A DNA stretch of 64,000 nucleotides, taken from the NCBI GenBank assembly GCA_910574455.1, contig CAJSYZ010000008.1, positions 4,032,707 to 4,096,706 of the forward strand, written 5' to 3'. Under the pieces are notes generated by a model. It made no database searches. It was not told where the DNA came from and worked only from the letters and a program-made list of their open reading frames with translations. Source of the DNA: Trichaptum fuscoviolaceum. Lineage: Eukaryota > Basidiomycota > Agaricomycetes > Hymenochaetales > Trichaptaceae. Shown here one piece after another: positions 20,533-30,308 of the stretch; within the stretch, counting starts at the first letter, position 1; every line of letters begins with the position of its first letter. A program made the position numbers and the translations under genes.

Positions 20533-23500
20533 ATGCTCACACGAGCTACTGGTGCTGCTTTACCTGATATCTTTACTATCGACACGGACCTCTACCCACA
20601 ACCTATCCGACCACTTGTAACTCTCCGCGCTAGACGTCGGGAGGCTCACCAAATCTACAACAACCTACGTGGACAACACTTTGCGAATTTCTTTCGATCA
20701 TTCGCCCAGCTCACACCAGACAACCCACCGTTCAACGCACCCACTGTTGTCGAGGAACCAGTCATGGCAACCAACGTCAACAAGAACTTTGACTCTGTCG
20801 ACAAACTTACCAACGATGCTGGCAACTATCGTATTTGGATCGCCCGCATCAAGGGAGCCATCAAAGCTTCTCGAGGCCGCGCTCTGATCACCGCGGCACC
20901 TGACGCTGCTTCTATGACACTCAATGACGAGATTGTCAACGCTATATGCGGCAAGTTACCCAACTCCATCTACACCAAAGTCATGCATTTGGACAATACT
21001 CACGAACTCCTTGCTGCACTCGATCGCGATTACAATGTTGTGACGCACACTGTTGAAGCCGTCACCGAGGCGCAGCTTTACACGCTCAAATGCACCAATG
21101 ATCGCGACATCAATGGTCATCTGGACAAGATGCTTGAGGTTCGGGACAAGATTGCCGAGTTTGGACGCCAGATTACCGATGAGACGTTTATCAACGCTAT
21201 CTCCGCATCGATCCCCGAGGCTTACCGCGACGTTATCGCTATCACCAAGCAGAGCATCGATCAATCGAACCAATCGACAGGCGCACAGATCTTAGCTCTC
21301 CGCGCTGCTCTCGGGCACATACCAGCTTTCCCAGCAGCAAATCTTCCAGTATTCGAACCCCGTCAACTTACGTCCACCGAAGTCATTAACGCCTTACGCC
21401 AGAAGGCCGCCTCAAAAGCCGCCGTCTCCGGTACGACGCGCAAGCACGATCGCCAGGAGAAGGAGAAGGAGGAGCAGGCGAATTGGGTGAAGGGCAAGGG
21501 CGGTAAAAAGGACTGGGGCAAGGGTAAAGGGAAGAAGGGCTGGGGTAAGGGCAAGCGGAATGACGACAGTAAGGGCAAATCCGAGGATCGGAAATGCTAT
21601 AACTGTCAGGGCTACGGACACTACTCGAAGCAGTGCCCATCTCCGAAGCGGAAGCAGAAGGACAGCGCCAACGAGGCCAAGGGCGAGGGTAGCAAACCCG
21701 CTGAGAAGGCCCAGACGGCCAAGATCGAGGAAGTTGTTGCAACGGCTATGCCTGCCGATGCATGGATGGCAACTACCCCTGAGACTGTATTTGCTATTGA
21801 CGTCTTTGACACAGGCGCCACCATTCACGTCACTCCGGACCAAAACCGTCTTTATAACGTAAAGAAGACGGAGCCATTTGCTATTCGCACCGCTAACGGT
21901 AACTACGTGCACACCACCATCAAGGGCGATATGGACATTAAGGTCCCACATGGCAATCGGTTCAACACCATTAAGATAAGTGATGTGCGCTGCAACCCGA
22001 GTTTCACATCTACGCTGATCTCTCCCAACAAACTCGATGAGAAACGTTACACTCTCCTATTCGAGGATGGGAAGCTCTTCATTCGTGATCCGAAGAAGAA
22101 GCTCATCGGGATCATCGCCAAGCGCAATGGTGTCTATGCGGCGAATTGGGCAAACATGGCGACTACTGACGATGCCAACACGTGGCCGATGCTATCTCTT
22201 TACGACTTGCACGTGCGTCTTGGGCATGTCAATTACGCCTATATCAAGAAGATGGCCAGCTCTGGTAAGCTGAAAGGATTACGTCTTGATCCTAACCATC
22301 AGGAGGAGCGGAGCTGTGTTACATGCGCCGTCTCCAAGATCCGTCGCACTGTCATCCCACCTCAGCGGACGAGCCCTACCGTGCCAAAGTATGGTGATCA
22401 TGTTCACATGGACATCTGGGGTCCCGCCAAGGTACAGACACCGTCACACGGGCGGTACGCACTTACAATTGTCGACGACACGACTCGATGGTGCCATATG
22501 TTTGTTATGCCAAACAAATCAGATGCTTTATCGCAGTACGTCAAATTCCAGACTTGGTTACAGACTCAATACGGTATTACTGTCAAGGTCTTGCAGTCGG
22601 ACAACGACGGAGCTTTTCTGTCGAAGGATTTTGACGAGTACTTGGCGAAGAATGGCACTGATCGGCGACTTACGGTACATGACACACCGGCGCACAACGG
22701 AGTTGCGGAACGGGTTCACGGCACAATTTTCCAGATTGTTTGTACTAACTTGGCTAGCGCTCGCCTGCCCACCAACCTCTGGGGCGAGGCTCTCACGTAC
22801 GCACTTTATGTCTACAATCGAACCCCGCACTCTGGTCTTCAGTTTCGGTCACCATTCGAGGCACGCTATGGCACGCCGCCAGACCTTACGTCAATCTATC
22901 CATTTGGTCAACAATGCGTTGTACGTCTTGAATCTGCCGATAAGTTAACTGAACGTGGTGTACAGTGTCGCTGGCTTGCTCCGGATGAACCTTCTAATGG
23001 CTATCGTGTCTATTGGCCATCGCGTAAGGTGTCAACCGAGCGCAACATTCGGATGATCTTCGGCGTTGAGGAGGAGAATAGTAACGATCCACCTCAGGAC
23101 ATCGACATAGGTCCAGAACGCGAAGACAACACCTCAGATCAGCCAGCCAGTGACACCACCACCAGGCCGAAGCGACCGACCAAAGCACCAGAAAGACTTA
23201 CGTACATGGCCGAGGAGACTGCCGAGGCATGGCTAGCCTCAGGAGGAGACCCTCTCGGCGACCCAATCACTATCTTTGAGGTCAACAAGCGACCTGATGC
23301 GGACCAATGGTATGCAGCTATGGAAGTCGAAATTAACTCACTTCTTAAGCATAAGACATGGGAATACGTCACTCCCCCGCACGGCGCCAACCTCACGGGA
23401 TTGAAGTTTGTCTATCGGACGAAGCGTCGGACTGACGGCAGCATTGATAAGTACAAAGCGAGACTTGTCGTACAGGGATTCACCCAGGTCGAAGGCATTG

Positions 23501-24834
23501 ATTATTACGCTAACGACACTCGTGCTCCAGTTGCTCGTCTATCTACAATCCGCGGCATACTCGCATACGCCGCAACGCACGACTGGGAGATCCATCAGAT
23601 TGATGTCAAGTCGGCATATCTGTACGGCGAACTCGACTCAGACGAAGAAATCTACGCACGCCCACCAGTTGGCTATACACTTCCAGGTATTAGGCCAGGA
23701 CAGGTGATTCGTCTTATCAAAGCTCTCTATGGTCTTAAGCAGGCAGGTCGGCGATGGTACCAGGTTCTTTGCAAGATCCTTGAAGGCGCCGGACTTCAAC
23801 GCACCGATAAGGAAGAAGCACTCTTCTATCGGCATCACCCGGACGGCCACATCACTGTCACGGTATCATGGGTTGACGACTTGTTTCTTGCATCGAGCAA
23901 GCGAGGCAACTGCAACGAGCTGAAGAAGAAGATCGGCGAGAAGGTCGAGTACACTGATGGCGGGGAAGTCAGCTGGGCACTTGGTATGGAGATCAAGCGG
24001 AATAAGCCTACTCACGTTATTGCTATTCGCCAGCTCCCATACATCGAGACCATCATTACTCGATATGGCTTTGACGACGCCATGCCCATGAAGATTCCTG
24101 CGAAAACTTCCGTCCACCTCAGCACTGACCAGGCTCCCCAGACTCAGGAGGAGCGCACCGATATGGAGAAACGACCGTTCCGAGCAGCCGTTGGAGCTTT
24201 ACGCTATGCTGCTGACGTTTCGCGCCCCGACATCGCTTGGATCGTTGGGCAGCTCGCTCGCTATATGTCCAATCCTGGACCGACGCACTGGACAGCACTT
24301 AAGTGTGTGTTTCAGTACCTGAAGGCGACGAAGAATAAGTGGTTGATGCTAGGAGGGAATGGGAAGGACGAGTTGGAAGGATTCTCGGACTCAGATGGAA
24401 TGTCCACGGAAGGACGACGCCCTATCTCCGGCTACATATATCGGTTTGTCGATTCAGCTATTTCTTGGTCTTCTAAGCGACAAGAACTTGTCACGCTATC
24501 GACCGCTGAAGCCGAATACGTTGCGTTAACGTACGCCGGGAAGGAAGGTGTATGGCTAAGTGAGGTACTTGGCCAGGCACTAAATTTAGATCTCAAGCCG
24601 TTTACGCTTCACTGCGACAACACGTCTGCGATCAACATTGCATCGGACGACGTTTACCATGCACGCACGAAGCACATCAACATCTACTATCATTGGATAC
24701 GCGATCAAGTATCTTTGGGAAAGATACTAGTCAAGTACGTCGCTACAGATGACAACTTCGCTGACATCTTGACGAAGGCTCTGCCTGAGCCTAAGGTCAA
24801 TCACTTTGTCGATGGTATCCGACTACGTGCTTGA
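20533..24834 (+). CDS. gag-pol: copia Gag-Pol polyprotein
   Basis: 1433 residues with no internal stop. Order: Gag (residues about 80-300), a Lys/Gly-rich basic linker (GKGKKGWGKGKRN), CCHC knuckle (CYNCQGYGHYSKQC, about 355), aspartic protease (FDTGATIHVTP, about 424), GAG-pre-integrase (HVRLGH...CVTCAVSK), integrase core (HMDIWGPA; AHNGVAERVHGT), copia reverse transcriptase (YKARLVVQGFTQ; IDVKSAYLYGEL; SWVDDLFLAS near 1113) and RNase H (SWSSKRQELVTLSTAEAEY; TKHINI). This order, integrase before reverse transcriptase, defines Ty1/copia. All expected motifs are present, so the enzyme set is probably functional. The ATG at 20533 is the first in this frame after the leader. Confidence 0.97.
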   Translation: MLTRATGAALPDIFTIDTDLYPQPIRPLVTLRARRREAHQIYNNLRGQHFANFFRSFAQLTPDNPPFNAPTVVEEPVMATNVNKNFDSVDKLTNDAGNYRIWIARIKGAIKASRGRALITAAPDAASMTLNDEIVNAICGKLPNSIYTKVMHLDNTHELLAALDRDYNVVTHTVEAVTEAQLYTLKCTNDRDINGHLDKMLEVRDKIAEFGRQITDETFINAISASIPEAYRDVIAITKQSIDQSNQSTGAQILALRAALGHIPAFPAANLPVFEPRQLTSTEVINALRQKAASKAAVSGTTRKHDRQEKEKEEQANWVKGKGGKKDWGKGKGKKGWGKGKRNDDSKGKSEDRKCYNCQGYGHYSKQCPSPKRKQKDSANEAKGEGSKPAEKAQTAKIEEVVATAMPADAWMATTPETVFAIDVFDTGATIHVTPDQNRLYNVKKTEPFAIRTANGNYVHTTIKGDMDIKVPHGNRFNTIKISDVRCNPSFTSTLISPNKLDEKRYTLLFEDGKLFIRDPKKKLIGIIAKRNGVYAANWANMATTDDANTWPMLSLYDLHVRLGHVNYAYIKKMASSGKLKGLRLDPNHQEERSCVTCAVSKIRRTVIPPQRTSPTVPKYGDHVHMDIWGPAKVQTPSHGRYALTIVDDTTRWCHMFVMPNKSDALSQYVKFQTWLQTQYGITVKVLQSDNDGAFLSKDFDEYLAKNGTDRRLTVHDTPAHNGVAERVHGTIFQIVCTNLASARLPTNLWGEALTYALYVYNRTPHSGLQFRSPFEARYGTPPDLTSIYPFGQQCVVRLESADKLTERGVQCRWLAPDEPSNGYRVYWPSRKVSTERNIRMIFGVEEENSNDPPQDIDIGPEREDNTSDQPASDTTTRPKRPTKAPERLTYMAEETAEAWLASGGDPLGDPITIFEVNKRPDADQWYAAMEVEINSLLKHKTWEYVTPPHGANLTGLKFVYRTKRRTDGSIDKYKARLVVQGFTQVEGIDYYANDTRAPVARLSTIRGILAYAATHDWEIHQIDVKSAYLYGELDSDEEIYARPPVGYTLPGIRPGQVIRLIKALYGLKQAGRRWYQVLCKILEGAGLQRTDKEEALFYRHHPDGHITVTVSWVDDLFLASSKRGNCNELKKKIGEKVEYTDGGEVSWALGMEIKRNKPTHVIAIRQLPYIETIITRYGFDDAMPMKIPAKTSVHLSTDQAPQTQEERTDMEKRPFRAAVGALRYAADVSRPDIAWIVGQLARYMSNPGPTHWTALKCVFQYLKATKNKWLMLGGNGKDELEGFSDSDGMSTEGRRPISGYIYRFVDSAISWSSKRQELVTLSTAEAEYVALTYAGKEGVWLSEVLGQALNLDLKPFTLHCDNTSAINIASDDVYHARTKHINIYYHWIRDQVSLGKILVKYVATDDNFADILTKALPEPKVNHFVDGIRLRA

Positions 24835-24841
24835 GGAGGAG

Positions 24842-25135
24842 TGTTAGAATGAGTCACTCGGAGTCATATGATGAACTGATTCATTAGATAGACCTGGTGA
24901 TCTGACTGATTGTGACTAGGACAATAGTTGTACTGCGCAGCATGTATGAGTCGTGTACGCAGCATGGTCTGTGCATTGTTCCATAGTGTTCTATGTGTTT
25001 CTCTCTATTGTTCTCTGTACAGTATATAAGTAGAGCGTATAAGCTCAGGAATATTATCAAGTTATCAGTCCCCTCGAACTGTGTGTTCACCTGTGCTATT
25101 GCCGCTACCTTCAGATCTCTTCGTGACTTCTATTA
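24842..25135 (+). repeat. copia 3' LTR
   Basis: 294 bp, essentially identical to the 5' copy and followed by the target duplication GGTAG (25136-25140). Confidence 0.92.
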
Positions 25136-26138
25136 GGTAGATTGGGCTTCTGAACAAATAGCGGACGCTTCACCTATAATGTACTCAGGAGCATCAAAGC
25201 CGTAGAGTCTGCAGATGAGATTAACTAGTTTTGTTTTAGATTGATAGAAAGTCAAGGGCACACCTGTATGCCTTCAACACCTGTATAAGTCGTTGCCGTA
25301 GATTTTGAGCAGTTTCGGGCGAAGGCTGTACTTGCCAGACGCCTTTCTCTGAGACTAGATCGGAGGATTTCTCATCGGGACGTCGTTTTCCTACTACGAT
25401 AACAGTTTCCCTCGCAAGCTTTACCAACAAAAGAAACCACTTCCTGTCTGGGTGTGAGCAAGGAAGAGATACAGCGAGCGTTTCCAGTTGGAATATGGGA
25501 TCGATGCGAGAAACCTTGGAGTAGATCCGGCCACAGCCTGAGTATGGAGTCATGGACACACGAATGAGCGCGGCAAGAGCACATGCTGATCTGTCGATTG
25601 AGTTTGACCTGAAAAAGGTTGAGTGTATTCCTTCCTTCCGCGGAGACGTTTCAGATGCGTACTGTGTCTGCTTCGCGAGACCATTTATCCCAGCAACAAC
25701 CACCGATTCATTCGGAATATCGGAAAAAATATCCGGAGCGACGTCATGTAAAGTCGCTGAACTCGAATAATAGGAAAAGAAGAGTCGGCCGCCTGCCTCG
25801 ATATACTGCGCGATGCGGGCGGGGTGGAGGGACCCAATCGTGAAGCGCATAGCCAGCCTCTCGATTCGCCTTCCCATTGGCTGGAATATGTATGTGTCGA
25901 GGTAACGACCAGTCCCTGGCTGGTTGTCGACGGTTGCAGTCGTCGATGTTGAGATGATGGAGATTCCGTCATCGTCGTCGTCGTCGCAGGCCAGTTTCGA
26001 ATGTACTTGTGCAAGCGCTGGAAGCCGGCGTTCAAAACCCATGTACATGTATAGTAGGTAATCCGAGTTATTCCTCTCTTGCCACCCTTCTCCAAGAATC
26101 ACTCTGGCTAGAATGGCTTTCGGGTTGATTTTCGGCAT
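25136..26138 (-). pseudogene. 5' part of paralogue copy 2
   Basis: Exon 1 runs from ATG 26136-26138 to 25264 with a 55-nt intron (25209-25263). Exon 2 starts at 25208 and is cut by the copia element after the GGTAG at 25136-25140. The exon 1 frame is open and aligns with copy 1 through DNQPGTGR, PMGRRIERLAMRFT, SLHPARI, RKWFLLLVKLARE and SPETAQNLRQRLIQVL. It carries an Asp run (DDDDDD) like copy 1. The two large insertions and the downstream frame changes make the whole locus (12101-26138) a pseudogene. Confidence 0.8.
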
Positions 26139-27860
26139 GGAAACTGGGGATGACAACACTGGGAGAACTGGGGGGATACGTTTGGGTGCATGAGATTCAA
26201 CGACGACTCGTCTCTCATATATACAGTACCATGTGTAGCACAACTTGAACGTGGCTGCAATGCGGTGGATGCGACTCAATCGTAGGCATATTAAAGACCG
26301 TAGCGCCCAATAGTACCCACGGTCGGCTGTGCTATAAAGTTCATCTTTCGGCGTGTACATCTTACTCCTTACTCTGGTCGATGCACAGGATGTCGAACAC
26401 AGGAAATGCACTGCCCACCTCAAAGGAGATATTAGCACTTTGATAGAGAACAAATTGGTATGCTGGAATATTGATCAGCGCTTTCCCGCTTACTGGGGTG
26501 CCATGTTCCGTGGCCTAACCTAAATAGGCTCATCAATCATGGCCACTGGCAGGTGTTTTGGACACTGTTATATGGAAGAAGAGAGATGAATGGTATATAT
26601 GAACGATCAGTTGAACAAAGCAAATGAACTTACAATTTGAAAAGTAGCGTCAAAATGCTGTCGGGTGAACCGCAGAAATTGATCAGTCTGCAATAGCTCA
26701 TTGACTATGGAAGGGCACGCCTCCTTTCACAGGTTCTTTGACCGAATAAAGAAGATGGTAAGAGGTCACGCGAAATCCTGCCCGGGTTCATATTGAGAAG
26801 GTTTGCTACGCCACGAGTAATGGCGTTCGCAAAATGCCCGTCATGACACAAGGGTGAAGATGTCTGCTTTGAGACCGGTACGTTGGGTGTGCTTTGGCGT
26901 GGTCGGTCAAGATCAACGTAGGTGGACATCAGATCTTCGGGCGCCGTCATGCAAGAACGTGTCCTGGTTCTGGTGATTGCTGAAGATGCGTTTAAGACCA
27001 AGGGGATGATATGGCGAGATAGAAGCCAAACTTGACTTCTCCATCATACCGAATCTTGGACTTGAGTATTTGACAGGCTCAGGCTATAGCTGGTCGTGTC
27101 GGTCCATATTGTAGATGAGAAGGGGTTGGCGGATTCACGGTTAGCGTAGCGGGGAGTGATACTTACCACAGAGCTCCAATCGTTGAAGACGCGAGGACTA
27201 GACGCTCCCGAGCAGTCCCGTGAAGACCAGTCCCTGTCATGTTCCTCATTTACTCTACTGGCTGCTGTGTTCAAGAGCATTATTTGTAGTGCTTGAACGA
27301 CTCGGAGCACGACGTTTCAGGGATTCATGCGATGATTTTTGCACAAGCATCTATCTCAAGCTTGTTAGTAGTATACTAGCACTAATAGTACTGTATGAAG
27401 TCACACCTCTATGATCCAATTAACGAGTCCGAGTCACCATAGCCTGAATTGTGAGTGTTTCGGTCAGGGGAGGGGACGAAAGTGAGGTCACTTTCCATTT
27501 AGTCGCTAGCGCCGATGTCTGTAGTTGAATCATCGGAGTCATACATGAAGAATCAATAACTTTGCCCGGTTACTGGTGAATGAGATATGGTAGCAAGGAT
27601 GAGAAGGAAGAAAAACAAACATCGACCTCGTAGGCAAATAGGGACAAATAAGCGTGCGAAACTTCAAACTTGAAGTCCCCTGCGATTTGCAACGCACCGT
27701 CCCGAGTGCATTCAATTGGTCATTCATTGACTGTCGGATGAATGACAGAATGATGTGCTTCTCAAAGCTAATCTCTTATGTATCAATGCTTGCGGAGGTG
27801 ATTCGGAGTACACAAATAGATGTGGGGAAATAACAGAACATTTTAGGCCTTTTAATGCTT
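26139..27860. other. region without a supported gene
   Basis: Two minus-strand frames (26705-27001 and 27044-27310) are open but have no recognisable motif and no clear splice link; they may be fragments of a lost gene. The segment 27621-27680 resembles 11703-11766 on the far side of the split gene. Confidence 0.35.
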
Positions 27861-27867
27861 TGCCAAT

Positions 27868-28191
27868 GGCAAACTATCGGACTCCAACTTCATCGGGAAA
27901 AAGGGAAAAAGCTTATATATGATTCCGGATGATTCCGGGCATTATAACTCAGCTGTCATGCTTATTATAGATTATCCTATGGCATCCGGCTTATACCGTG
28001 ATTACAAGACGTCATAATGCTTTTGATAGAATATAATCCTCCATAAGGCTTACTCTAACATTATAATCCTGCTATCTTGCTGATAGTCCCCTTGTAAGAA
28101 TGCTGTCTTAATTATGTCCATCATATATGTAACCGGAATGTCACATAACCATCTGAAAGGCATATAACAGCATTATAAGAGTGATACAATT
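27868..28191. repeat. AT-rich repeat tract, cut by gypsy-2
   Basis: It begins near CGGGAAAAAGGGAAAAAG and continues as AT-rich DNA with scattered TATAATCC and CATTATAA words. The same 18-bp edge motif occurs inverted near 48150-48172, bordering a similar AT-rich tract, so both look like members of one repeat family. The gypsy-2 element interrupts it at 28192. Confidence 0.4.
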
Positions 28192-28740
28192 TGTTACGTT
28201 CACGGCTTCGATGGACTTATCACGGAAATGATAAGTGACCAAAGCGTTGTTGGGTGAAGTAGCAAGTACAGTATAGAGGGTCCGCTTTGTGAGGGTCTCT
28301 ATACCGGAAGTCGTGGGTGAACAGAGTCTTTGGTACGTGATTGTAAAAGACTATAGGAGGATTGACTTAAGTGTCATCCTGGGGCGCTATATACATGGCC
28401 TTATATACTACAGAGAACAATAGAGTGGAGCAAGGAATGAAACTACATCATCGCGGGTCAGAAGTGGAGTGAGTCCGTCATAGTGGCTCTAATTAATGGA
28501 GGATGATGTCGGATCGGAGCATAGGTGGAGTAGAGTGGAGTAGAATGATGTATCATCGGAGTGGAAGGTTATGGGGCGCTTGGAGTGAAGGAGGAGTGAG
28601 TGGAGCCATCGGAGTGTGGAGTCGATGATGAAAGAATGATGCAATGTGTGTACGCACATGCAGGTAGAAAGGGTGAGAGAAAAAGATGAGGGGGAACATA
28701 AACAATGTGTAAACAAGGGTAAGCAGCTTGATGTGTAACA
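28192..28740 (-). repeat. gypsy-2 3' LTR
   Basis: 549 bp at the left edge, downstream of the minus-strand genes. The complement contains TATATAAGG, as does the other copy. Confidence 0.9.
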
Positions 28741-28905
28741 ATACCCTGTCACTAAGATTGAAATTCCGTAGTAGCATAGAAATGCGAATGCGAGAATTTC
28801 AAAGAAAGGTACAACGCTATAGGATCAAGTTAAGATCAATAAGTAAAAGCGTAAGAGAGAGATAAATATCAGTCGCTATAGGGTCAAGTTAAGACCAATA
28901 AGGGT
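28741..28905 (-). promoter_or_regulatory. gypsy-2 conserved 3' non-coding block
   Basis: Shared with gypsy-3 (55477-55626) in order: ACCCTGTC next to the LTR; an inverted repeat formed by GAAATTC...GAATTTC about 30 bp apart; and two copies of a block like CTATAGG(A/G)TCAAGTTAAGA followed by (C/T)CAATAA. Conservation outside coding sequence suggests a cis element, for example for minus- or plus-strand priming, packaging or 3' processing. Confidence 0.5.
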
Positions 28906-29745
28906 TCAAGCGTGTGGATTAGTCCAGTCGATGGGGGCATATGTCTCGGGCGAAGTGAAGTCCTCGGGTCGGGGAGTGTTGACCACATAAACTGGCGAAG
29001 ATGGTTGGATAACGACGTTGGGCGGAGTCATGTGAGGTAGTTCAGGAAGGGGAACGTCCTGGGCTTGCTGATTGATCGCCTGAAGTTCTTCCTCTGTCGG
29101 TAAGTGGAGCTGTTGATGAGGGCTGGGCAATGGCGGAGCGGATTCGAAGTCACTGAGTCGATCGAGGTCGAAGATCGGCACATGCGCTTGCTCATGGTAT
29201 GCATCGGACGCAGCCAGCGGGGGTAGCTCGAGAGGAGAGGGAGTCTTCATAGGCTGTGGTTCCGGGTCGTCTGGTAAGTGTACCTGTCCATCTTTGATTT
29301 CCGATGAGAGGAGGCGCTCGAATTCGTACTCGGTGAACTGGTTCTCGAGTTGAGTAATAAGAACTTGATTCATGCGACGTACTAGCTCCTGATACTCATA
29401 AGAATCAATCTTCTGCTTCCTGAGTCGGTTGTTCTCCAAGATATCAAGCATTTTGCACAAGTGGCCATACATCTGTTGCGTAGTGTAGACGATGTGCGGG
29501 AGTGGACTGATGCTGGTGTTCTTGGTGAGGTCGCGAAGTTTGCCGTTGTGGAGAAGAGCGGCTGCACACTGTCGACGGGTCTGCGAGGTCTGGATGAAGG
29601 GGAGTCCGGGGAGGAGTTGGTCACATAGAGGGGGGAGGAGGAGGCCTTCTCTGTATCTCTGTCGGTTCGGGTGCACTCGTTTCTGTGTCGAAGTGTAATA
29701 GAGGCGACCCGAGAGTCCGTGCCGGGTGTTGCGAGTAACGGGCAT
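28906..29745 (-). CDS. gypsy-2 accessory ORF-C
   Basis: 279 codons from ATG 29743-29745, starting 11 nt beyond the ORF-B stop. The gypsy-3 ORF at 55627-56412 is homologous: both have an ALLH(N/S)G(K/L)L block followed by an IVYT or SVYT segment, a helical region ending RRMNQVLITQL or RRLNQVMMGQL, the block (E/D)FTEYEFERLL, then DAYHEQ or TAYHDQ before PIFD, and a Pro-rich C-terminus with NTPRP or HTPRP. No signal peptide, membrane segment or known domain is visible. It is not recognisably an envelope protein. Function is unknown, but conservation across two diverged elements implies a translated, selected protein. Confidence 0.7.
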   Translation of the reverse strand: MPVTRNTRHGLSGRLYYTSTQKRVHPNRQRYREGLLLPPLCDQLLPGLPFIQTSQTRRQCAAALLHNGKLRDLTKNTSISPLPHIVYTTQQMYGHLCKMLDILENNRLRKQKIDSYEYQELVRRMNQVLITQLENQFTEYEFERLLSSEIKDGQVHLPDDPEPQPMKTPSPLELPPLAASDAYHEQAHVPIFDLDRLSDFESAPPLPSPHQQLHLPTEEELQAINQQAQDVPLPELPHMTPPNVVIQPSSPVYVVNTPRPEDFTSPETYAPIDWTNPHA

Positions 29746-29756
29746 GGGGACTAGTT

Positions 29757-30308
29757 CTAGTGAACCGGGCAGTACCTGCAACACTTGCATATGCAGATCG
29801 GGTCTTCGTCGTACGCCACAAAGTGTTGCTGCGCTGTTCCTGCGTGGCGGATGCGGCGGCCTATCCAGGGGACGTAAGGGAGCTCGAGGAGGATGTGGAG
29901 GGCTTGGAGAATTGGGACAGCGTATTCGGGGGTGAAGAAGGTGCGGCGGAGGACTAGAGTGGTGAGCTGGGGGTGGGGGTTGAGAGTCTTGAGACGGCGG
30001 ATGTTGACAAGATCGGTGTGGGCCGGGTCGAAGATATACTCTCGGACAAGGTCGAGAGGACTCAAAGGGGGAAGTGTAGGAGAGGGAGGGGGACAGGGGT
30101 ATTCGTTCTCGGGGTGGACGGGTGTCAGTTGCGGGTGCCATATGCCATTGTGCCAGTCATTTGCGTGATTGCCCCAGCCTGTTACCCAGAGGGGATCAAT
30201 ATCCTCAACAGGTAGTAAGGGTCCGGGGTCAGTGGCGGCGAGGTGTTCCTCGGCGTCAAAGGGAGGGACTTCGAATGTTGGATTGGGGGTGTCGAAGTTG
30301 AATGGCAT
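29757..30308 (-). CDS. gypsy-2 accessory ORF-B with Cys-rich C-terminus
   Basis: 183 residues from ATG 30306-30308, overlapping the end of ORF-A by 53 nt. The homologue in gypsy-3 is 56366-57049. Shared: start MPFNF(D/N)TP, a Pro-rich middle, LDLVREYIFDP or VDLVQHYLFDP, LVLR(R/H)TFF(T/N)PE, LPY(V/T)P(W/Y)I(G/T)RRIRH, and a C-terminal CxCxCCxYCPxH (CICKCCRYCPVH here). The Cys/His spacing could bind zinc or form disulphides. No secretion signal is seen. Function is unknown. The same ATG context and position in both elements supports the start. Confidence 0.75.
   Translation of the reverse strand: MPFNFDTPNPTFEVPPFDAEEHLAATDPGPLLPVEDIDPLWVTGWGNHANDWHNGIWHPQLTPVHPENEYPCPPPSPTLPPLSPLDLVREYIFDPAHTDLVNIRRLKTLNPHPQLTTLVLRRTFFTPEYAVPILQALHILLELPYVPWIGRRIRHAGTAQQHFVAYDEDPICICKCCRYCPVH

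Larger units (their letters stand above)
20185..25135 (+). mobile_element. Ty1/copia retrotransposon, complete and apparently intact; target duplication GGTAG
   Basis: The two 294-bp LTRs (20185-20478, 24842-25135) are identical in my comparison except one base (20475 C versus 25132 T). A single 1433-codon Gag-Pol frame lies between them. The purine run GAGGAGGAG at 24833-24841 abuts the 3' LTR as polypurine tract, and the sequence after the 5' LTR (GGTTATGAGCC) is where the primer site should be. Target duplication GGTAG is at 20180-20184 and 25136-25140. Removing the element and one copy restores alignment with copy 1 of the interrupted gene. It is likely a very recent, possibly active copy. 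Confidence 0.96.

Noticed and set aside
26705..27310. Two-exon gene on the minus strand
   Set aside because: Frames are open but no convincing splice sites join them and no motif supports them.
28906..30141. A single 411-codon protein covering the whole 3' gypsy-2 region
   Set aside because: Comparison with gypsy-3 shows that the conserved part starts at the ATG 29743-29745; the upstream half is the out-of-frame shadow of ORF-B.
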